Assembly (NCBI GenBank): GCA_919902775.1
Contig: CAKKRJ010000015.1
Span: 1-64,000, forward strand
DNA from: Burkholderiaceae bacterium
Lineage (GTDB): Bacteria; Pseudomonadota; Gammaproteobacteria; Burkholderiales; Burkholderiaceae_C
DNA: 64,000 bases
Reading direction: 5' to 3'
The stretch's first letter is position 1. Each line of letters starts with the position of its first letter. The translations under genes and the position numbers were made by a program. Below the pieces are notes generated by a model, which worked only from the letters and a program-made list of their open reading frames with translations, made no database searches and had not been told where the DNA came from. This document shows, piece by piece, positions 1 through 8,523 of this stretch.

Positions 1-40
1 TCTCTTCAAGTTGCTGTTGCGGATCATTAGTCGCTGTCAT
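1..40 (-). CDS. Start of an unidentified gene, cut by the window edge
   Basis: An ATG at 40 on the minus strand opens a frame that runs to the window edge and encodes MTATNDPQQQLEE. It is preceded at a good distance by GGAGACACAA, a convincing ribosome binding site. Only 13 codons are visible, so no function can be assigned. It lies downstream of the porin gene and its terminator, so it is probably a separate transcription unit. Confidence 0.5.
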   Translation of the reverse strand, partial: MTATNDPQQQLEE

Positions 41-161
41 TTGTGTCTCCAATGTGTTGTTGTCACATTTATCAATTTATCAGCAACATCACCAACACTG
101 CACCAGTGTTTTCCCTTGAGTGCAGTTGTTTGCTGACTGCAACGCACAGCGTGCAGGCAAG

Positions 162-195
162 AAAAAACCCACCGTGTTGCCACGGTGGGTTTTTT
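162..195 (-). terminator. Bidirectional Rho-independent terminator after the porin gene
   Basis: The arms CCCACCGTG (168-176) and CACGGTGGG (181-189) pair around a TTGC loop. The hairpin has a run of A on one side and a run of T on the other, so it can work in either direction. It lies 39 bases past the porin stop codon. Confidence 0.9.
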
Positions 196-233
196 ACTCT
201 TTTAAACCTCAGCTGGCTTGCGCCAGCGGGGGA

Positions 234-1175
234 TTAGAAGTTGTGGCGAACGCCAGCGCCCAGGGCAGCTTTTGCGTTTTCAGTTTTGGCTGTGTAAGCA
301 GTGAAGCTGGTGCGCTTGCTCAAAGCGTACTGTGCGGACAACACGTAAGTGTCAGCAGTTGCGTCTTTCTTTGTGCGCATGTCGGCTTGCAGAGTCCAGG
401 CGCCGAAAGGTGCGGACACGCCGTAGTTGGTGTACTTGGCAGCGGCTGTTGCAGCAACGGCCTTTGTACCAGCGCTACCAGAAGTTGCAATGACTTCTGC
501 GACAGCGGCTGTGCCAGCAACTTCAACGGAGTTCACGAACAGCTTGGCCATACCCAAATCGTAAGCAGCACCAACGAAGTTGCCCTTGTCGTAACCGCTG
601 TCAGAGTAAGAAGCAGCCAAAGTCAGGGGACCGTTTGCATACACAGCAGAAATGTCGTTAGCACCTTTGCTTGCGCTGTTTGCAGTGTTGTCATTTTTCT
701 GCACCATCGAGGCACGCAGTGTCAAGCCGCTCCAAGTTGGGCTGGTGTAGTTGATGCTGTTGTCCAAACGGGCAGCGCCAGCGTAGGTAGCCAAGCTGTA
801 GTTGTTGGTTGTGGATGCATCGGTATTAGCACGAGCCCAGAAGGAAGGGCTCAGAACGCTGGAACCCATGGTCACTGTACCGAAAGAGCCAGCGATGCCG
901 ACAAATGCGCCACGGTCACCGATGTAGGTGGCAGTTTCTTTGCCGCTGTTCAGGCCTGTTTCCACTGTGAAGATAGCTTTCAAGCCGCCACCCAGGTCTT
1001 CTTCGCCTTTGAAACCCAGACGGGATGTGCCGTTCACGCCAGTACCAGCGTACTTGGTGTCGGTACCGTCGTTAATGAAGCCAGCATCAACAACACCGTA
1101 CAAAGTCACGGTGGATTGAGCGAAAGAAGCTGCGGAAACTGTCAGAACAGCCAGAGCAATCAGAGTTTTTTTCAT
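234..1175 (-). CDS. Gram-negative porin (porin_4 family)
   Basis: A 313-residue outer membrane beta-barrel porin that would allow diffusion of small solutes. The N-terminus MKKTLIALAVLTVSAASFA is a clear Sec signal peptide. The mature protein begins QSTVTLYGVVDAG, the usual start of betaproteobacterial trimeric porins, and ends in GAGVRHNF, with the terminal Phe recognised by the BAM machinery. I chose the ATG at 1175 because GGAGAAA precedes it and the signal peptide starts there; the frame is open a further 46 codons upstream but those residues do not look like a signal. A segment near residues 220-250 is rich in Ala/Val/Thr and may be an external loop. Substrate specificity cannot be read from the sequence. 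Confidence 0.95.
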   Translation of the reverse strand: MKKTLIALAVLTVSAASFAQSTVTLYGVVDAGFINDGTDTKYAGTGVNGTSRLGFKGEEDLGGGLKAIFTVETGLNSGKETATYIGDRGAFVGIAGSFGTVTMGSSVLSPSFWARANTDASTTNNYSLATYAGAARLDNSINYTSPTWSGLTLRASMVQKNDNTANSASKGANDISAVYANGPLTLAASYSDSGYDKGNFVGAAYDLGMAKLFVNSVEVAGTAAVAEVIATSGSAGTKAVAATAAAKYTNYGVSAPFGAWTLQADMRTKKDATADTYVLSAQYALSKRTSFTAYTAKTENAKAALGAGVRHNF

Positions 1176-1529
1176 TGCAAATTTCTCCAAAGTTTTAAAA
1201 AGAGCTTCAGGTTCTTGCGGTGGTGACCACCTGCTTGAACTTTTAGCCAACCTCCAAATTTGGAAGGTTGTGTGTATTGCACCAGAGCCGCCCGCCTTTT
1301 CCAAGAATTTCAAAGAATAAAGGGCTTTTCCGTTGCATCGTTACAACAAACAATCACCAATGAGTATTTTCAACTACCCATACTTTGAATTTTCATCAAC
1401 AAATTCAATAACTTCGAAGAATTCTCGAATGCATCAGATGAAATAGGAAAAACGGCACACCAACCGGATTGGCGGCCCGGTTTGGGGCCTGGCCGCTATA
1501 GTTGAGCACTCATTTCAAGAGTTTGACCC
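1176..1529. other. Intergenic control region between porin and coq7
   Basis: This gap of about 350 bases separates two divergent genes and is visibly AT-rich between about 1300 and 1450. Near the porin it holds two dyads: GGTGG/CCACC around 1219-1231 and CAACCTCCAAA/TTTGGAAGGTTG at 1248-1270. Both probably lie in the porin leader or promoter. A TATAGT at 1497-1502 could be the -10 of coq7, but no good -35 was found. No gene was seen. Confidence 0.5.
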
Positions 1530-2156
1530 ATGCCACTCCATGCTTTGATCCTGGCCGCCGACAGTGCTTTGCGCACGCTGTGGGCTGAGCCTCGCGCCAG
1601 CCGCCCCACCCCCGTGGCCGACACCCCAAGCCAGAATTTGAACGAAACCCAGCGCCGCGAGGCCGCGGCACTGATGCGCGTGAACCATGTGGGCGAGGTG
1701 TGCGCCCAAGCGCTGTATACCGGCCAGGCGCTGGCCTGCAAAAACGCGGGCTTGCGTGCCCAACTGGCCGAAGCCAGCCGCGAAGAAACCGACCACCTGG
1801 CCTGGACCAAGCAACGCCTGAATGAACTCAAAGACCGCCCCTCGCTGTTGAATCCGCTTTGGTATGCCGGGGCCTTTGCCATTGGCTATGCCGCGGGCAA
1901 ACTGGGCGGCGACAAAGTGAGCCTGGGTTTTGTGGTCGAGACAGAACGCCAGGTCGAGGCCCACTTGCAAAGCCACATGGATCGGCTGCCGGCTGGCGAC
2001 AGCGCATCGCGCGCCATCGTGGCCCAAATGAAGACCGATGAGATCGCACACGCCCAAATGGCCCAAAAAGCAGGCGCTGTGGAGTTGCCCACCCCGGTCA
2101 AAGCCCTGATGCAGGCCGCCGCCAAGGTGATGACCACCGTGGCACACCGGGTTTGA
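1530..2156 (+). CDS. coq7: 2-polyprenyl-3-methyl-6-methoxy-1,4-benzoquinone monooxygenase
   Basis: A 208-residue di-iron hydroxylase of the Coq7 (UbiF-replacing) family, which catalyses the C6 hydroxylation of ubiquinone synthesis at the inner membrane. The ligand pattern of the family is visible: Glu56 in [10 protein letters not shown], Glu86 and His89 in REETDH, Glu138 in VETER, and Glu171 and His174 in TDEIAH. The length matches the usual short bacterial form. The gene is monocistronic and converges on the OsmC-like gene. Many betaproteobacteria use Coq7 for this step, which fits the inferred host. Confidence 0.95.
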   Translation: MPLHALILAADSALRTLWAEPRASRPTPVADTPSQNLNETQRREAAALMRVNHVGEVCAQALYTGQALACKNAGLRAQLAEASREETDHLAWTKQRLNELKDRPSLLNPLWYAGAFAIGYAAGKLGGDKVSLGFVVETERQVEAHLQSHMDRLPAGDSASRAIVAQMKTDEIAHAQMAQKAGAVELPTPVKALMQAAAKVMTTVAHRV

Positions 2157-2207
2157 GCCTGGTGCTGATACAACTAGACTGACAAAACCACCCAGCCCAT
2201 CAAGGCA

Positions 2208-2660
2208 TCACGCCACGTCCACCAGATCAAAACTGGTGGTGATCTCGGCGGTTTTGCCCAGCATGATGCTGGCCGAGCAGTATTTTTCGTGGCTCATGGT
2301 GATGGCGCGCTCCACCGCGCTCGCGGGTATGCCTTTGCCCGTCACGGTGAAGTGCATGTTGATGTGGGTGAAGACCTTGGGATCGACCTCGGCGCGTTCG
2401 CTGGTGAGTTTGACGCTGCATCCACGCACGTCGTGGCGTCCCCGCTTGAGGATAAGCACCACGTCATAGGCCGTGCACCCGCCTGTCCCCGCCAGCAGGG
2501 TTTCCATGGGGCGTGGGGCCAGGTTTTGGCCGCCGTTTTCAGGCTTGGCGGTGTCGGGTGCGCCGTCCATGGCGATCATGTGGCCAGAGCCGGTTTCGGC
2601 CAAAAACCCCATGCCGGAGCGGGTGCCAGCAGCGCCGGTCCAAGTAACGGTGCATTCCAT
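2208..2660 (-). CDS. OsmC family protein
   Basis: A 150-residue OsmC/Ohr-superfamily protein. It begins MECTVTWTG and has the family features GTGGCTAYDVV (about residues 56-66), with the first conserved Cys, and SHEKYCSAS (about 121-129), with the second. In characterised members this Cys pair reduces organic hydroperoxides; the role here is inferred from the family. The start at 2658-2660 is preceded by AAGGAAATC. The gene diverges from the small-RNA/ilvA region and converges on coq7. Ohr proper is unlikely because the flanking motifs match the YhfA/OsmC branch better. Confidence 0.85.
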   Translation of the reverse strand: MECTVTWTGAAGTRSGMGFLAETGSGHMIAMDGAPDTAKPENGGQNLAPRPMETLLAGTGGCTAYDVVLILKRGRHDVRGCSVKLTSERAEVDPKVFTHINMHFTVTGKGIPASAVERAITMSHEKYCSASIMLGKTAEITTSFDLVDVA

Positions 2661-2806
2661 TTTGATTTCCTTTGTGAATGGCGTGGCCTCAGGGCAAGGC
2701 CCATTTCTGTGTGCGTATGGTACCCAACGAGGTTTTTTGCGGGACTTTTTGACCATTTTTTGCGTTTTGAAACACCCATCTTGCTGCAATGCAACAAAAA
2801 CACCTC

Positions 2807-2812
2807 TACAAT
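2807..2812 (+). promoter_or_regulatory. Probable -10 box for the ilvA leader RNA
   Basis: TACAAT matches the sigma70 -10 consensus at five of six positions. The nearest -35-like hexamer, TTGCTG at 2781-2786, is 20 bases away, longer than ideal, so the promoter call rests on the -10 and on the structured RNA that begins just downstream. Confidence 0.45.
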
Positions 2813-2818
2813 TGCGAA

Positions 2819-2909
2819 CAAGCGTGCTTTTTTGCATGCACCGTTTGTCTCCTCCACCCTCTGAAAAGGTGGATTTGCCCCAAGCCGCAAGGTTTGGGGC
2901 ATTTTTTTT
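2819..2909 (+). ncRNA. Candidate small RNA or ilvA leader with three hairpins
   Basis: Three consecutive hairpins fill about 90 bases. The first is GCGTGC/GCATGC (2822-2827 with 2834-2839) around six T. The second is TCCACC/GGTGGA (2853-2858 with 2868-2873). The third is TGCCCCAA/TTGGGGCA (2876-2883 with 2894-2901), followed directly by eight T, an excellent intrinsic terminator. CTCCTCC, complementary to a Shine-Dalgarno sequence, spans the left arm of hairpin two. The RNA would end 40 bases before the ilvA start, so it may be a free small RNA or an attenuator for ilvA. No Ile/Val-rich leader peptide was found before the terminator. Confidence 0.6.
2876..2909 (+). terminator. Intrinsic terminator upstream of ilvA
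   Basis: An eight-pair stem, TGCCCCAA with TTGGGGCA, is followed by a run of eight T. It is oriented to stop plus-strand transcription just before ilvA, so ilvA needs either readthrough or its own promoter in the next 40 bases. Confidence 0.85.
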
Positions 2910-2949
2910 GACCGTTATCATCAGGGCCACACTTTTTAGGCGACGCGGC

Positions 2950-4518
2950 ATGCCCGTGATCACTCTGGACATGACGACCCAACACCTCAAACCCGCCGAT
3001 TACCTGATCAAGATCCTGAACGCCAAGGTCTATGACGTGGCCACCGAATCGGCCCTGGAAACGGCCAAAAACCTGTCGCAGCGCTTGGGCAACCAGGTGT
3101 TGTTGAAGCGGGAAGACCAGCAACCCGTGCACAGTTTCAAGTTGCGCGGGGCCTACAACAAGATGGCGCACCTGACGCCCCAACAGTTGAAGAAAGGCGT
3201 GATCTGCGCCTCGGCGGGCAACCATGCGCAAGGCGTGGCACTGAGCGCCAGCAAGCTGGGCACGCGCGCCGTGATTGTCATGCCCACCACCACGCCGCAG
3301 GTCAAGATCGACGCGGTCAAGGGCTTTGGGGGCGAGGTGGTGTTGTTTGGCGACAGCTACTCCGACGCCTACAACCAAGCGCTGACTTTGCAGAAAAAGC
3401 AGGGCCTGACCTTTGTGCACCCGTTTGACGACCCAGAGGTGATCGCGGGCCAAGGCACGATTGCCATGGAAATGCTGCGCCAGCACCAGGGCCCGCTGGA
3501 TGCGGTGTTTGTGGCCATTGGCGGCGGCGGGCTCATCAGCGGTGTCGCCAATTACATCAAGGCGGTGCGCCCGGATGTGAAGGTGATCGGCGTACAGATG
3601 AACGACTCGAACGCCATGATCCAGTCTGTCGCGGCCAAAAAACGCGTGACTTTGCCTGATGTGGGCCTGTTTTCAGACGGCACCGCCGTCAAACTGGTGG
3701 GCGAAGAAACGTTCCGTGTGTCGCGCAATTTGGTGGACGAGTACATGACGGTCGACACCGATGCGGTGTGCGCGGCCATCAAGGACATTTTTGTGGACAC
3801 GCGCTCGATTGTGGAGCCTGCAGGCGCGCTGGCGGTGGCGGCCATCAAGCAATACGTAGCCACACACAAGGCCAAGGGCCAGACCTTTGCCGCCATTTTG
3901 TGCGGCGCCAACATGAACTTTGACCGCCTGCGTTTTGTGGCCGAGCGGGCCGACGTGGGCGAAGAAAAGGAAGCCCTGTTTGCGGTGACGATCCCCGAAG
4001 AGCGCGGCAGTTTCAAGCGTTTTCTGGAGCTGATCGGCAGCTTGCCCGGTGGCCCGCGCAACGTGACCGAGTTCAACTACCGCATGAGCGACTCGGACAA
4101 AGCCCATGTGTTTTTAGGGCTGAGCACGCATGGCAAGGGCGAGAGCAGCAAGATCGCAGCCAACTTCACCCGTCACAAGTTCAAGGCCATCGACCTCACG
4201 CACGACGAGTTGGCCAAAGAGCACATCCGGCACATGGTCGGCGGGCATTCGGCCTTGTCACAAGACGAACGCCTGCTGCGCTTCGAATTCCCCGAACGCC
4301 CCGGCGCCCTGCTCAAGTTTTTGAGTCTGATGCGCCCCGGCTGGAACATCTCTTTGTTCCACTACCGCAACCAGGGTGCCGACTATGGCCGCATCCTGGT
4401 GGGCCTGCAGGTGCCGCCCAAAGACGACAAGACGTTCGACCAATTTTTGCAAGCGCTCGGGTATCCGTATGCGGAAGAAACGGACAACCCGGTGTACCGC
4501 TTGTTTTTGCGGGGCTGA
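2950..4518 (+). CDS. ilvA: Threonine ammonia-lyase, biosynthetic
   Basis: A 522-residue PLP enzyme that converts threonine to 2-oxobutanoate, the first committed step of isoleucine synthesis. The PLP lysine is Lys64 in PVHSFKLRGAY, and the phosphate-binding glycine loop GGGGLISG is at about 191-198. The C-terminal part from about residue 335 holds two ACT-like regulatory domains (AVTIPEERGSFKRFLELI and RLLRFEFPERPGALLKFL), as in the long, isoleucine-inhibited IlvA form. I chose ATG 2950 because AGGCGA lies five bases upstream; ATG 2971 (MTTQHLKP) is a shorter alternative that also resembles family starts. A terminator hairpin sits directly upstream, so attenuation is possible. Confidence 0.95.
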   Translation: MPVITLDMTTQHLKPADYLIKILNAKVYDVATESALETAKNLSQRLGNQVLLKREDQQPVHSFKLRGAYNKMAHLTPQQLKKGVICASAGNHAQGVALSASKLGTRAVIVMPTTTPQVKIDAVKGFGGEVVLFGDSYSDAYNQALTLQKKQGLTFVHPFDDPEVIAGQGTIAMEMLRQHQGPLDAVFVAIGGGGLISGVANYIKAVRPDVKVIGVQMNDSNAMIQSVAAKKRVTLPDVGLFSDGTAVKLVGEETFRVSRNLVDEYMTVDTDAVCAAIKDIFVDTRSIVEPAGALAVAAIKQYVATHKAKGQTFAAILCGANMNFDRLRFVAERADVGEEKEALFAVTIPEERGSFKRFLELIGSLPGGPRNVTEFNYRMSDSDKAHVFLGLSTHGKGESSKIAANFTRHKFKAIDLTHDELAKEHIRHMVGGHSALSQDERLLRFEFPERPGALLKFLSLMRPGWNISLFHYRNQGADYGRILVGLQVPPKDDKTFDQFLQALGYPYAEETDNPVYRLFLRG

Positions 4519-4532
4519 GTTTTTGCAGCCGT

Positions 4533-4562
4533 CAACCCAGGCCCTGTCGGAGGCCAGGGTTG
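4533..4562 (+). terminator. Hairpin after ilvA, weak terminator
   Basis: CAACCCAGGCC (4533-4543) pairs with GGCCAGGGTTG (4552-4562) apart from an A-A mismatch. Only GCGACTTT follows, so the T-tract is poor. It may terminate ilvA or stabilise the 3' end. Confidence 0.4.
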
Positions 4563-4767
4563 GCGACTTTCAGCGCAAAAACTTCCAGTCAAAGTGTTAG
4601 CTGAACCGATGCTGGTGGTGGACCACCCTACATTGGCGCCATGGTGTTGGTCGGCGATCTCTGCGAGCGCATGACCGGTCAAACCATCCGGTCGACCCCG
4701 CCGACGGTACTCGGGGGGCCGCCGATCTTCACTTTCGATGCTCTCAGTCTGTCCGTGATTTCAGGGC

Positions 4768-7191
4768 TTATTTACGCAAGCGTGGCAGCTTGTCGCGCGT
4801 TGACGAACCGCCTGATGCCGGCGCATTGATGACCACCGAATTCACCGCGTTGGCGCTGGCGTTGTAGCTCATGCCCGTGCCACTGACCGCGTCGACGGCG
4901 TAAGTTGCACTGTTGGTGGTGAGGGCCAGGGGGTTGGAAGCGACGACACAGGCCCCGTTGCTGCTGGTGGTGCAGCTCACCGTGGTGTCCACGCTGTTGA
5001 CGCTGAAGTGACCCGTGACCAAGGCATTAGGCATCGCCGTGCCATTGGCGTCGGTGACCACCACCGTGGCGCCGGCCCGCCAGTATTTGCCCTGCTTGCT
5101 CGACTGGCCGACGATGTCGGCAATGCTGACCGCGGTGTTGGTGACGGGCGGGGTGCTGGTCACAGGGGCTGGAATGCTGGCGGCCACGCGCAGCATTTGA
5201 TTGGGCGAGCCCGTGCCAGTTTCAGTCAAGACGTTGGCTGCGCTGGTGCTGAGTACCCATGTGGACACATTGGCGGGCGTGATGGCGCTTTGCCAGTTGG
5301 CGTCTGCTGCCGCCATGTCGAGCAATTGCGCGACCCAGCCCGTGACATGGGGTGTGGCCATCGATGTGCCGGAAAGCGAGGCATATTGGTTGGTCAGGCT
5401 GGCATCGTATTTGGCCGAGTAAATTGCGCTGCCCGGTGCAAACACATCGACGCAGGGGCCAAAGTTGGAATAGTAGGCGCGTGCATAGGTGCTGCCGGAG
5501 AGCGCCACCGCACCGACCGTGATGGCCGACGGTTCGCGTGCGGGTGAGAAATTACAGGCGTTGGCGTTGCTGTTGCCGGCGGCGACCACCACCGGAATGC
5601 CTTGCGATGTCAACTTGGCCACGGCCAGATCCAGTGTGGACGAGGCGCTGCCGCCCAAAGACATGTTGACGGCGACATGGCGTTGCAAGCTGGGGGTGAC
5701 GGTGTTGACTTGGTTGGACACCCAGTCCAATCCACTCAGCACCGAACTCAAGGTGCCTGAACCCGTGTCGTCCAGTACTTTGACAGGGACCAAAGTCACA
5801 CCGTTGGACACCCCCACGGTGGCGCCGCCAATGGTGCCAGCCACATGGGTGCCATGGCCTTGGCCGTCTGCCGATGAAATGCCCACGGTGTAGGTGCCTG
5901 CGCTGACGCGCGAGCCGAATTCGGTGTGGTTGGATTGGATGCCGGTGTCGACCACGAATATGGTGCTGCCTGCGCCATTGTGTGCGCCATTGCCGCCGCT
6001 GGTGTATTGGCTGTTCGCGCTGCCGTCCAGGCTGTCCAGGCCCCATTGGGTCGCTGCATCAACGCTGCGGGTGTCGTGGCGGCGAAACTGCGTCTCGCCC
6101 TCCACCAAACGCACGTTGGGGTTACTGGCGGTGGCATTCAGAAAGCCATCGACGGCGGCCGCTGGAATGGTGGCGGTAAAGCCTTTGAAGACATGGCTGT
6201 AGGTGCCTAGGGTGGTGGCGCTTCTGCCGCTGAGCAAGGTCGCTTGCTCTGTGGCTGCATCACTGACGCTGTCTTTGAAAACCACTGTGAAGGTTTGTGG
6301 CGCGGTGTCCATGGGGCGGCCACGGCCGTTTCGGCGACGTGCAACGGCATCGGCCAGGTTTTCGGGGAGGGTGTTCGCTGTGGTCGGCGCGGCATCCAGC
6401 GTTTGTTTGAGTGCGGTAGGGAGCAAGGGTGTGGCGCTGTTCAGGATGGCTGCGCGGGTAGCGCTGTGGGCCATGGCTTTGGTCAACTGGTCGCGCACCG
6501 CGCCGGTCACAGTGGCCAGGGTTTCCGAGTCGCTCATGGTTTGGTTCTGCCCCGCGAGCGTGGTTTGGAGCAAGGCTTTGGCTTGCCCCATGGCGTCGGC
6601 TGCGGCGCGGGCGGTGCGTGCGGTGTCGCGGTTGGCGGTGTTCACGTAATGCGCCATCGGGTCGGTGTTGAGCGTGAGATCGGTTCTGACGCGGGCCGTG
6701 GCAGCGTCCAAACTCAAACCATCGTTTTGTATGGCGTCGTTGACCAGGGTCGTCAAGGGACTGACCACGGTGTTGCTGGTGGTTTGGCTGTTGGCATTGA
6801 CGTAGGCGGCCATCGGGCTGGTCAGGGTGAAGCCTGTGCGCCCAGCAGCGGCCAAGTTCAATCCACCATCGTCGGCGTCTTTGGCGCTGTCGGGAACGAT
6901 GGCGACCAAGGAGGCACCGGCCATTTCGGCTGCGCTCAAACCGCTCACATCGATGCTGTAGGCACCGCTGCTGCTGGTGGTGCCTGAGACGGGTTCACCT
7001 GCATCCCGTGTGTGGTTGTTGTTCAGATCCAGGAACACGGTTGCGCCTTGGATGGGGCCGTCGATCAGGCTGCCGGTCAGTGTGCTGCTGGTGCTCGAGC
7101 CGCTGCCGCCTCCACAGGCGACCAAAGCCAGGGTCAGCGCGCACATGGGCAGACAGCGTGACCAAGTGCGTGGGTGGGGTTTGTTTCTCAT
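4768..7191 (-). CDS. Subtilisin-like serine protease (S8), surface lipoprotein
   Basis: An 807-residue peptidase S8 protein. The N-terminus carries a lipobox, LVAC, with Cys26, so it is probably a lipoprotein. Residues about 36-100 look like a carboxypeptidase-regulatory-type beta sandwich. The catalytic triad is intact: Asp415 in VVDTGI, His446 in GHGTHVAG and Ser610 in GTSMATPHV, with the oxyanion Asn540 in AAGNSN. A propeptide (inhibitor I9-like) precedes it at about 298-370. The C-terminus after about 680 is an Ig-like extension with two Cys. The start has AAGGAG at ideal spacing. It is the last gene of the DUF6502-DUF5666-protease operon, 18 bases after the lipoprotein gene. Because a type II secretion operon lies nearby, export to the surface by that route is plausible but inferred. 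Confidence 0.9.
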   Translation of the reverse strand: MRNKPHPRTWSRCLPMCALTLALVACGGGSGSSTSSTLTGSLIDGPIQGATVFLDLNNNHTRDAGEPVSGTTSSSGAYSIDVSGLSAAEMAGASLVAIVPDSAKDADDGGLNLAAAGRTGFTLTSPMAAYVNANSQTTSNTVVSPLTTLVNDAIQNDGLSLDAATARVRTDLTLNTDPMAHYVNTANRDTARTARAAADAMGQAKALLQTTLAGQNQTMSDSETLATVTGAVRDQLTKAMAHSATRAAILNSATPLLPTALKQTLDAAPTTANTLPENLADAVARRRNGRGRPMDTAPQTFTVVFKDSVSDAATEQATLLSGRSATTLGTYSHVFKGFTATIPAAAVDGFLNATASNPNVRLVEGETQFRRHDTRSVDAATQWGLDSLDGSANSQYTSGGNGAHNGAGSTIFVVDTGIQSNHTEFGSRVSAGTYTVGISSADGQGHGTHVAGTIGGATVGVSNGVTLVPVKVLDDTGSGTLSSVLSGLDWVSNQVNTVTPSLQRHVAVNMSLGGSASSTLDLAVAKLTSQGIPVVVAAGNSNANACNFSPAREPSAITVGAVALSGSTYARAYYSNFGPCVDVFAPGSAIYSAKYDASLTNQYASLSGTSMATPHVTGWVAQLLDMAAADANWQSAITPANVSTWVLSTSAANVLTETGTGSPNQMLRVAASIPAPVTSTPPVTNTAVSIADIVGQSSKQGKYWRAGATVVVTDANGTAMPNALVTGHFSVNSVDTTVSCTTSSNGACVVASNPLALTTNSATYAVDAVSGTGMSYNASANAVNSVVINAPASGGSSTRDKLPRLRK

Positions 7192-7209
7192 CAGGGACTC
7201 CTTGGGGTG

Positions 7210-8523
7210 TTAGCGGGGGGTGATGCGCTGGGCGGTCTTGGATGAACCGTTGGTGCGCCATTCGATGAATACGGATTGGCCCACCCAATCGCTGGGGTTT
7301 GCGGGCTTTTGGTTGTTGCGGGGCAGGGCCATGGTTTGTCGCTGCCCATTGCTCTCGACCGTAAGCTCTTGGGTTTGGGCGTTGAAGCCCACGACTTGTG
7401 CGGTGGTTGTTTCGATGGCGCTTTCCACCGCGCCATCGCACGTGATCTGGGTGGCGTTCAGTGGCTCGGTGCCCAACGCTGCGTCGACCTTGATGTGCAC
7501 ATCGCCACTGCTGAAGCTGGCGCAATTGCTGGCGTTCACGACTGCGGCACTGATGACGACTGGCGTGTTGCGCAGGTTCAGGCTCAGCGGTGTGGCTTGC
7601 CAGTTGGGCGCGCTCAGCGTAGCCGAGAGGTGGGTCGTGCTTGCCCGCGTGGTGGCGGTAGGCAGGTCAACCCAGGCCCAGGCGCCGTTGACGCGTTTGA
7701 TTTTGAGCTGAGCGCGCTGACCATCGCTGAGGTTTTCAGGCAAGGGCGGCAGAGCGATGCCCATGGCTTGGGCTTGACCATGGCTGTCACGGCGCAAGGT
7801 CACATTGACGTTGAGCTCCTGGTTGTCGCTGAAGGCCGGCGGGTGGGCATCTGTGGCCAAGGCGGTGACGGGGTTGCTTGACCAGGTGTTGGCATCGATC
7901 CAGAACGAGACCAGGGCGCCTGCGCTGAGGTTCAAAGCCGCTGTGCTGTCGACAGTGACCGTCCAGCCGCTTTGCAGTTGCACCGAGGTGGCAGCAAAGC
8001 TTTGCACCAGGCCGCTGATCAACACCGCGGTGGTGGGCGTGGCCCGTTCGATGCGGGTGGCCGACAGCGCCGTGCCATCGCTGTTCCACTGGCCAAACAC
8101 GCGCACCGTGTCGTTGCGGCTCAAGGTGGATGCGGCAAGGCCGCTGGTGCTGTCATCCCAACCGACGTTGACGCCCATCACGCTCAGGGCCTGGCCGCTC
8201 GGCGCCACCGTGACGGGGCCCAGCAATTGCGGCAACACTCGAATGTGTTGTGCCTGGCCCGTGCCATCGCTGGTCACTTGAACCTGTTGGCCCAAGGCCA
8301 GCAGGGTGTCGACGGCCTGGCCAGCCGAGGTGCCCTGTTGAATGGGGCTGTTGCTGTCCTCGTATTCCACGCCGTCGATGAACACGCTGCCAAAGCCGGT
8401 CACCGTGCCCCAGGTGATGCCGGTGCCGCCCGTGCCGACACCTTCTGCGACGGTGTTGCCACCGCCACAAGCGCTCAAAGCGGCCAGCATGGCCAGGATG
8501 GTGAAGGTGCGGTGTAGCTTCAT
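7210..8523 (-). CDS. DUF5666 domain lipoprotein
   Basis: A 437-residue lipoprotein with lipobox LSAC (Cys19). After the Cys comes a Gly-rich segment and then the DUF5666 hallmark GFGSVFIDGVEYE (about residues 43-55), repeated in weaker form along the protein (for example ALSVMGVNVG), as expected for small beta-barrel/OB-like repeats. Its function is unknown. The ATG overlaps the stop of the DUF6502 gene (ATGA), so the two are translationally coupled, and the protease gene follows 18 bases later. The tight operon suggests that the three proteins act together at the cell envelope; this is inference. Confidence 0.85.
   Translation of the reverse strand: MKLHRTFTILAMLAALSACGGGNTVAEGVGTGGTGITWGTVTGFGSVFIDGVEYEDSNSPIQQGTSAGQAVDTLLALGQQVQVTSDGTGQAQHIRVLPQLLGPVTVAPSGQALSVMGVNVGWDDSTSGLAASTLSRNDTVRVFGQWNSDGTALSATRIERATPTTAVLISGLVQSFAATSVQLQSGWTVTVDSTAALNLSAGALVSFWIDANTWSSNPVTALATDAHPPAFSDNQELNVNVTLRRDSHGQAQAMGIALPPLPENLSDGQRAQLKIKRVNGAWAWVDLPTATTRASTTHLSATLSAPNWQATPLSLNLRNTPVVISAAVVNASNCASFSSGDVHIKVDAALGTEPLNATQITCDGAVESAIETTTAQVVGFNAQTQELTVESNGQRQTMALPRNNQKPANPSDWVGQSVFIEWRTNGSSKTAQRITPR

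Noticed and set aside
2836..2950. Possible leader peptide MHRLSPPPSEK upstream of ilvA
   Set aside because: It has no run of Ile, Val or Leu codons before the terminator, so it does not fit attenuation; the hairpin structure explains the region better.
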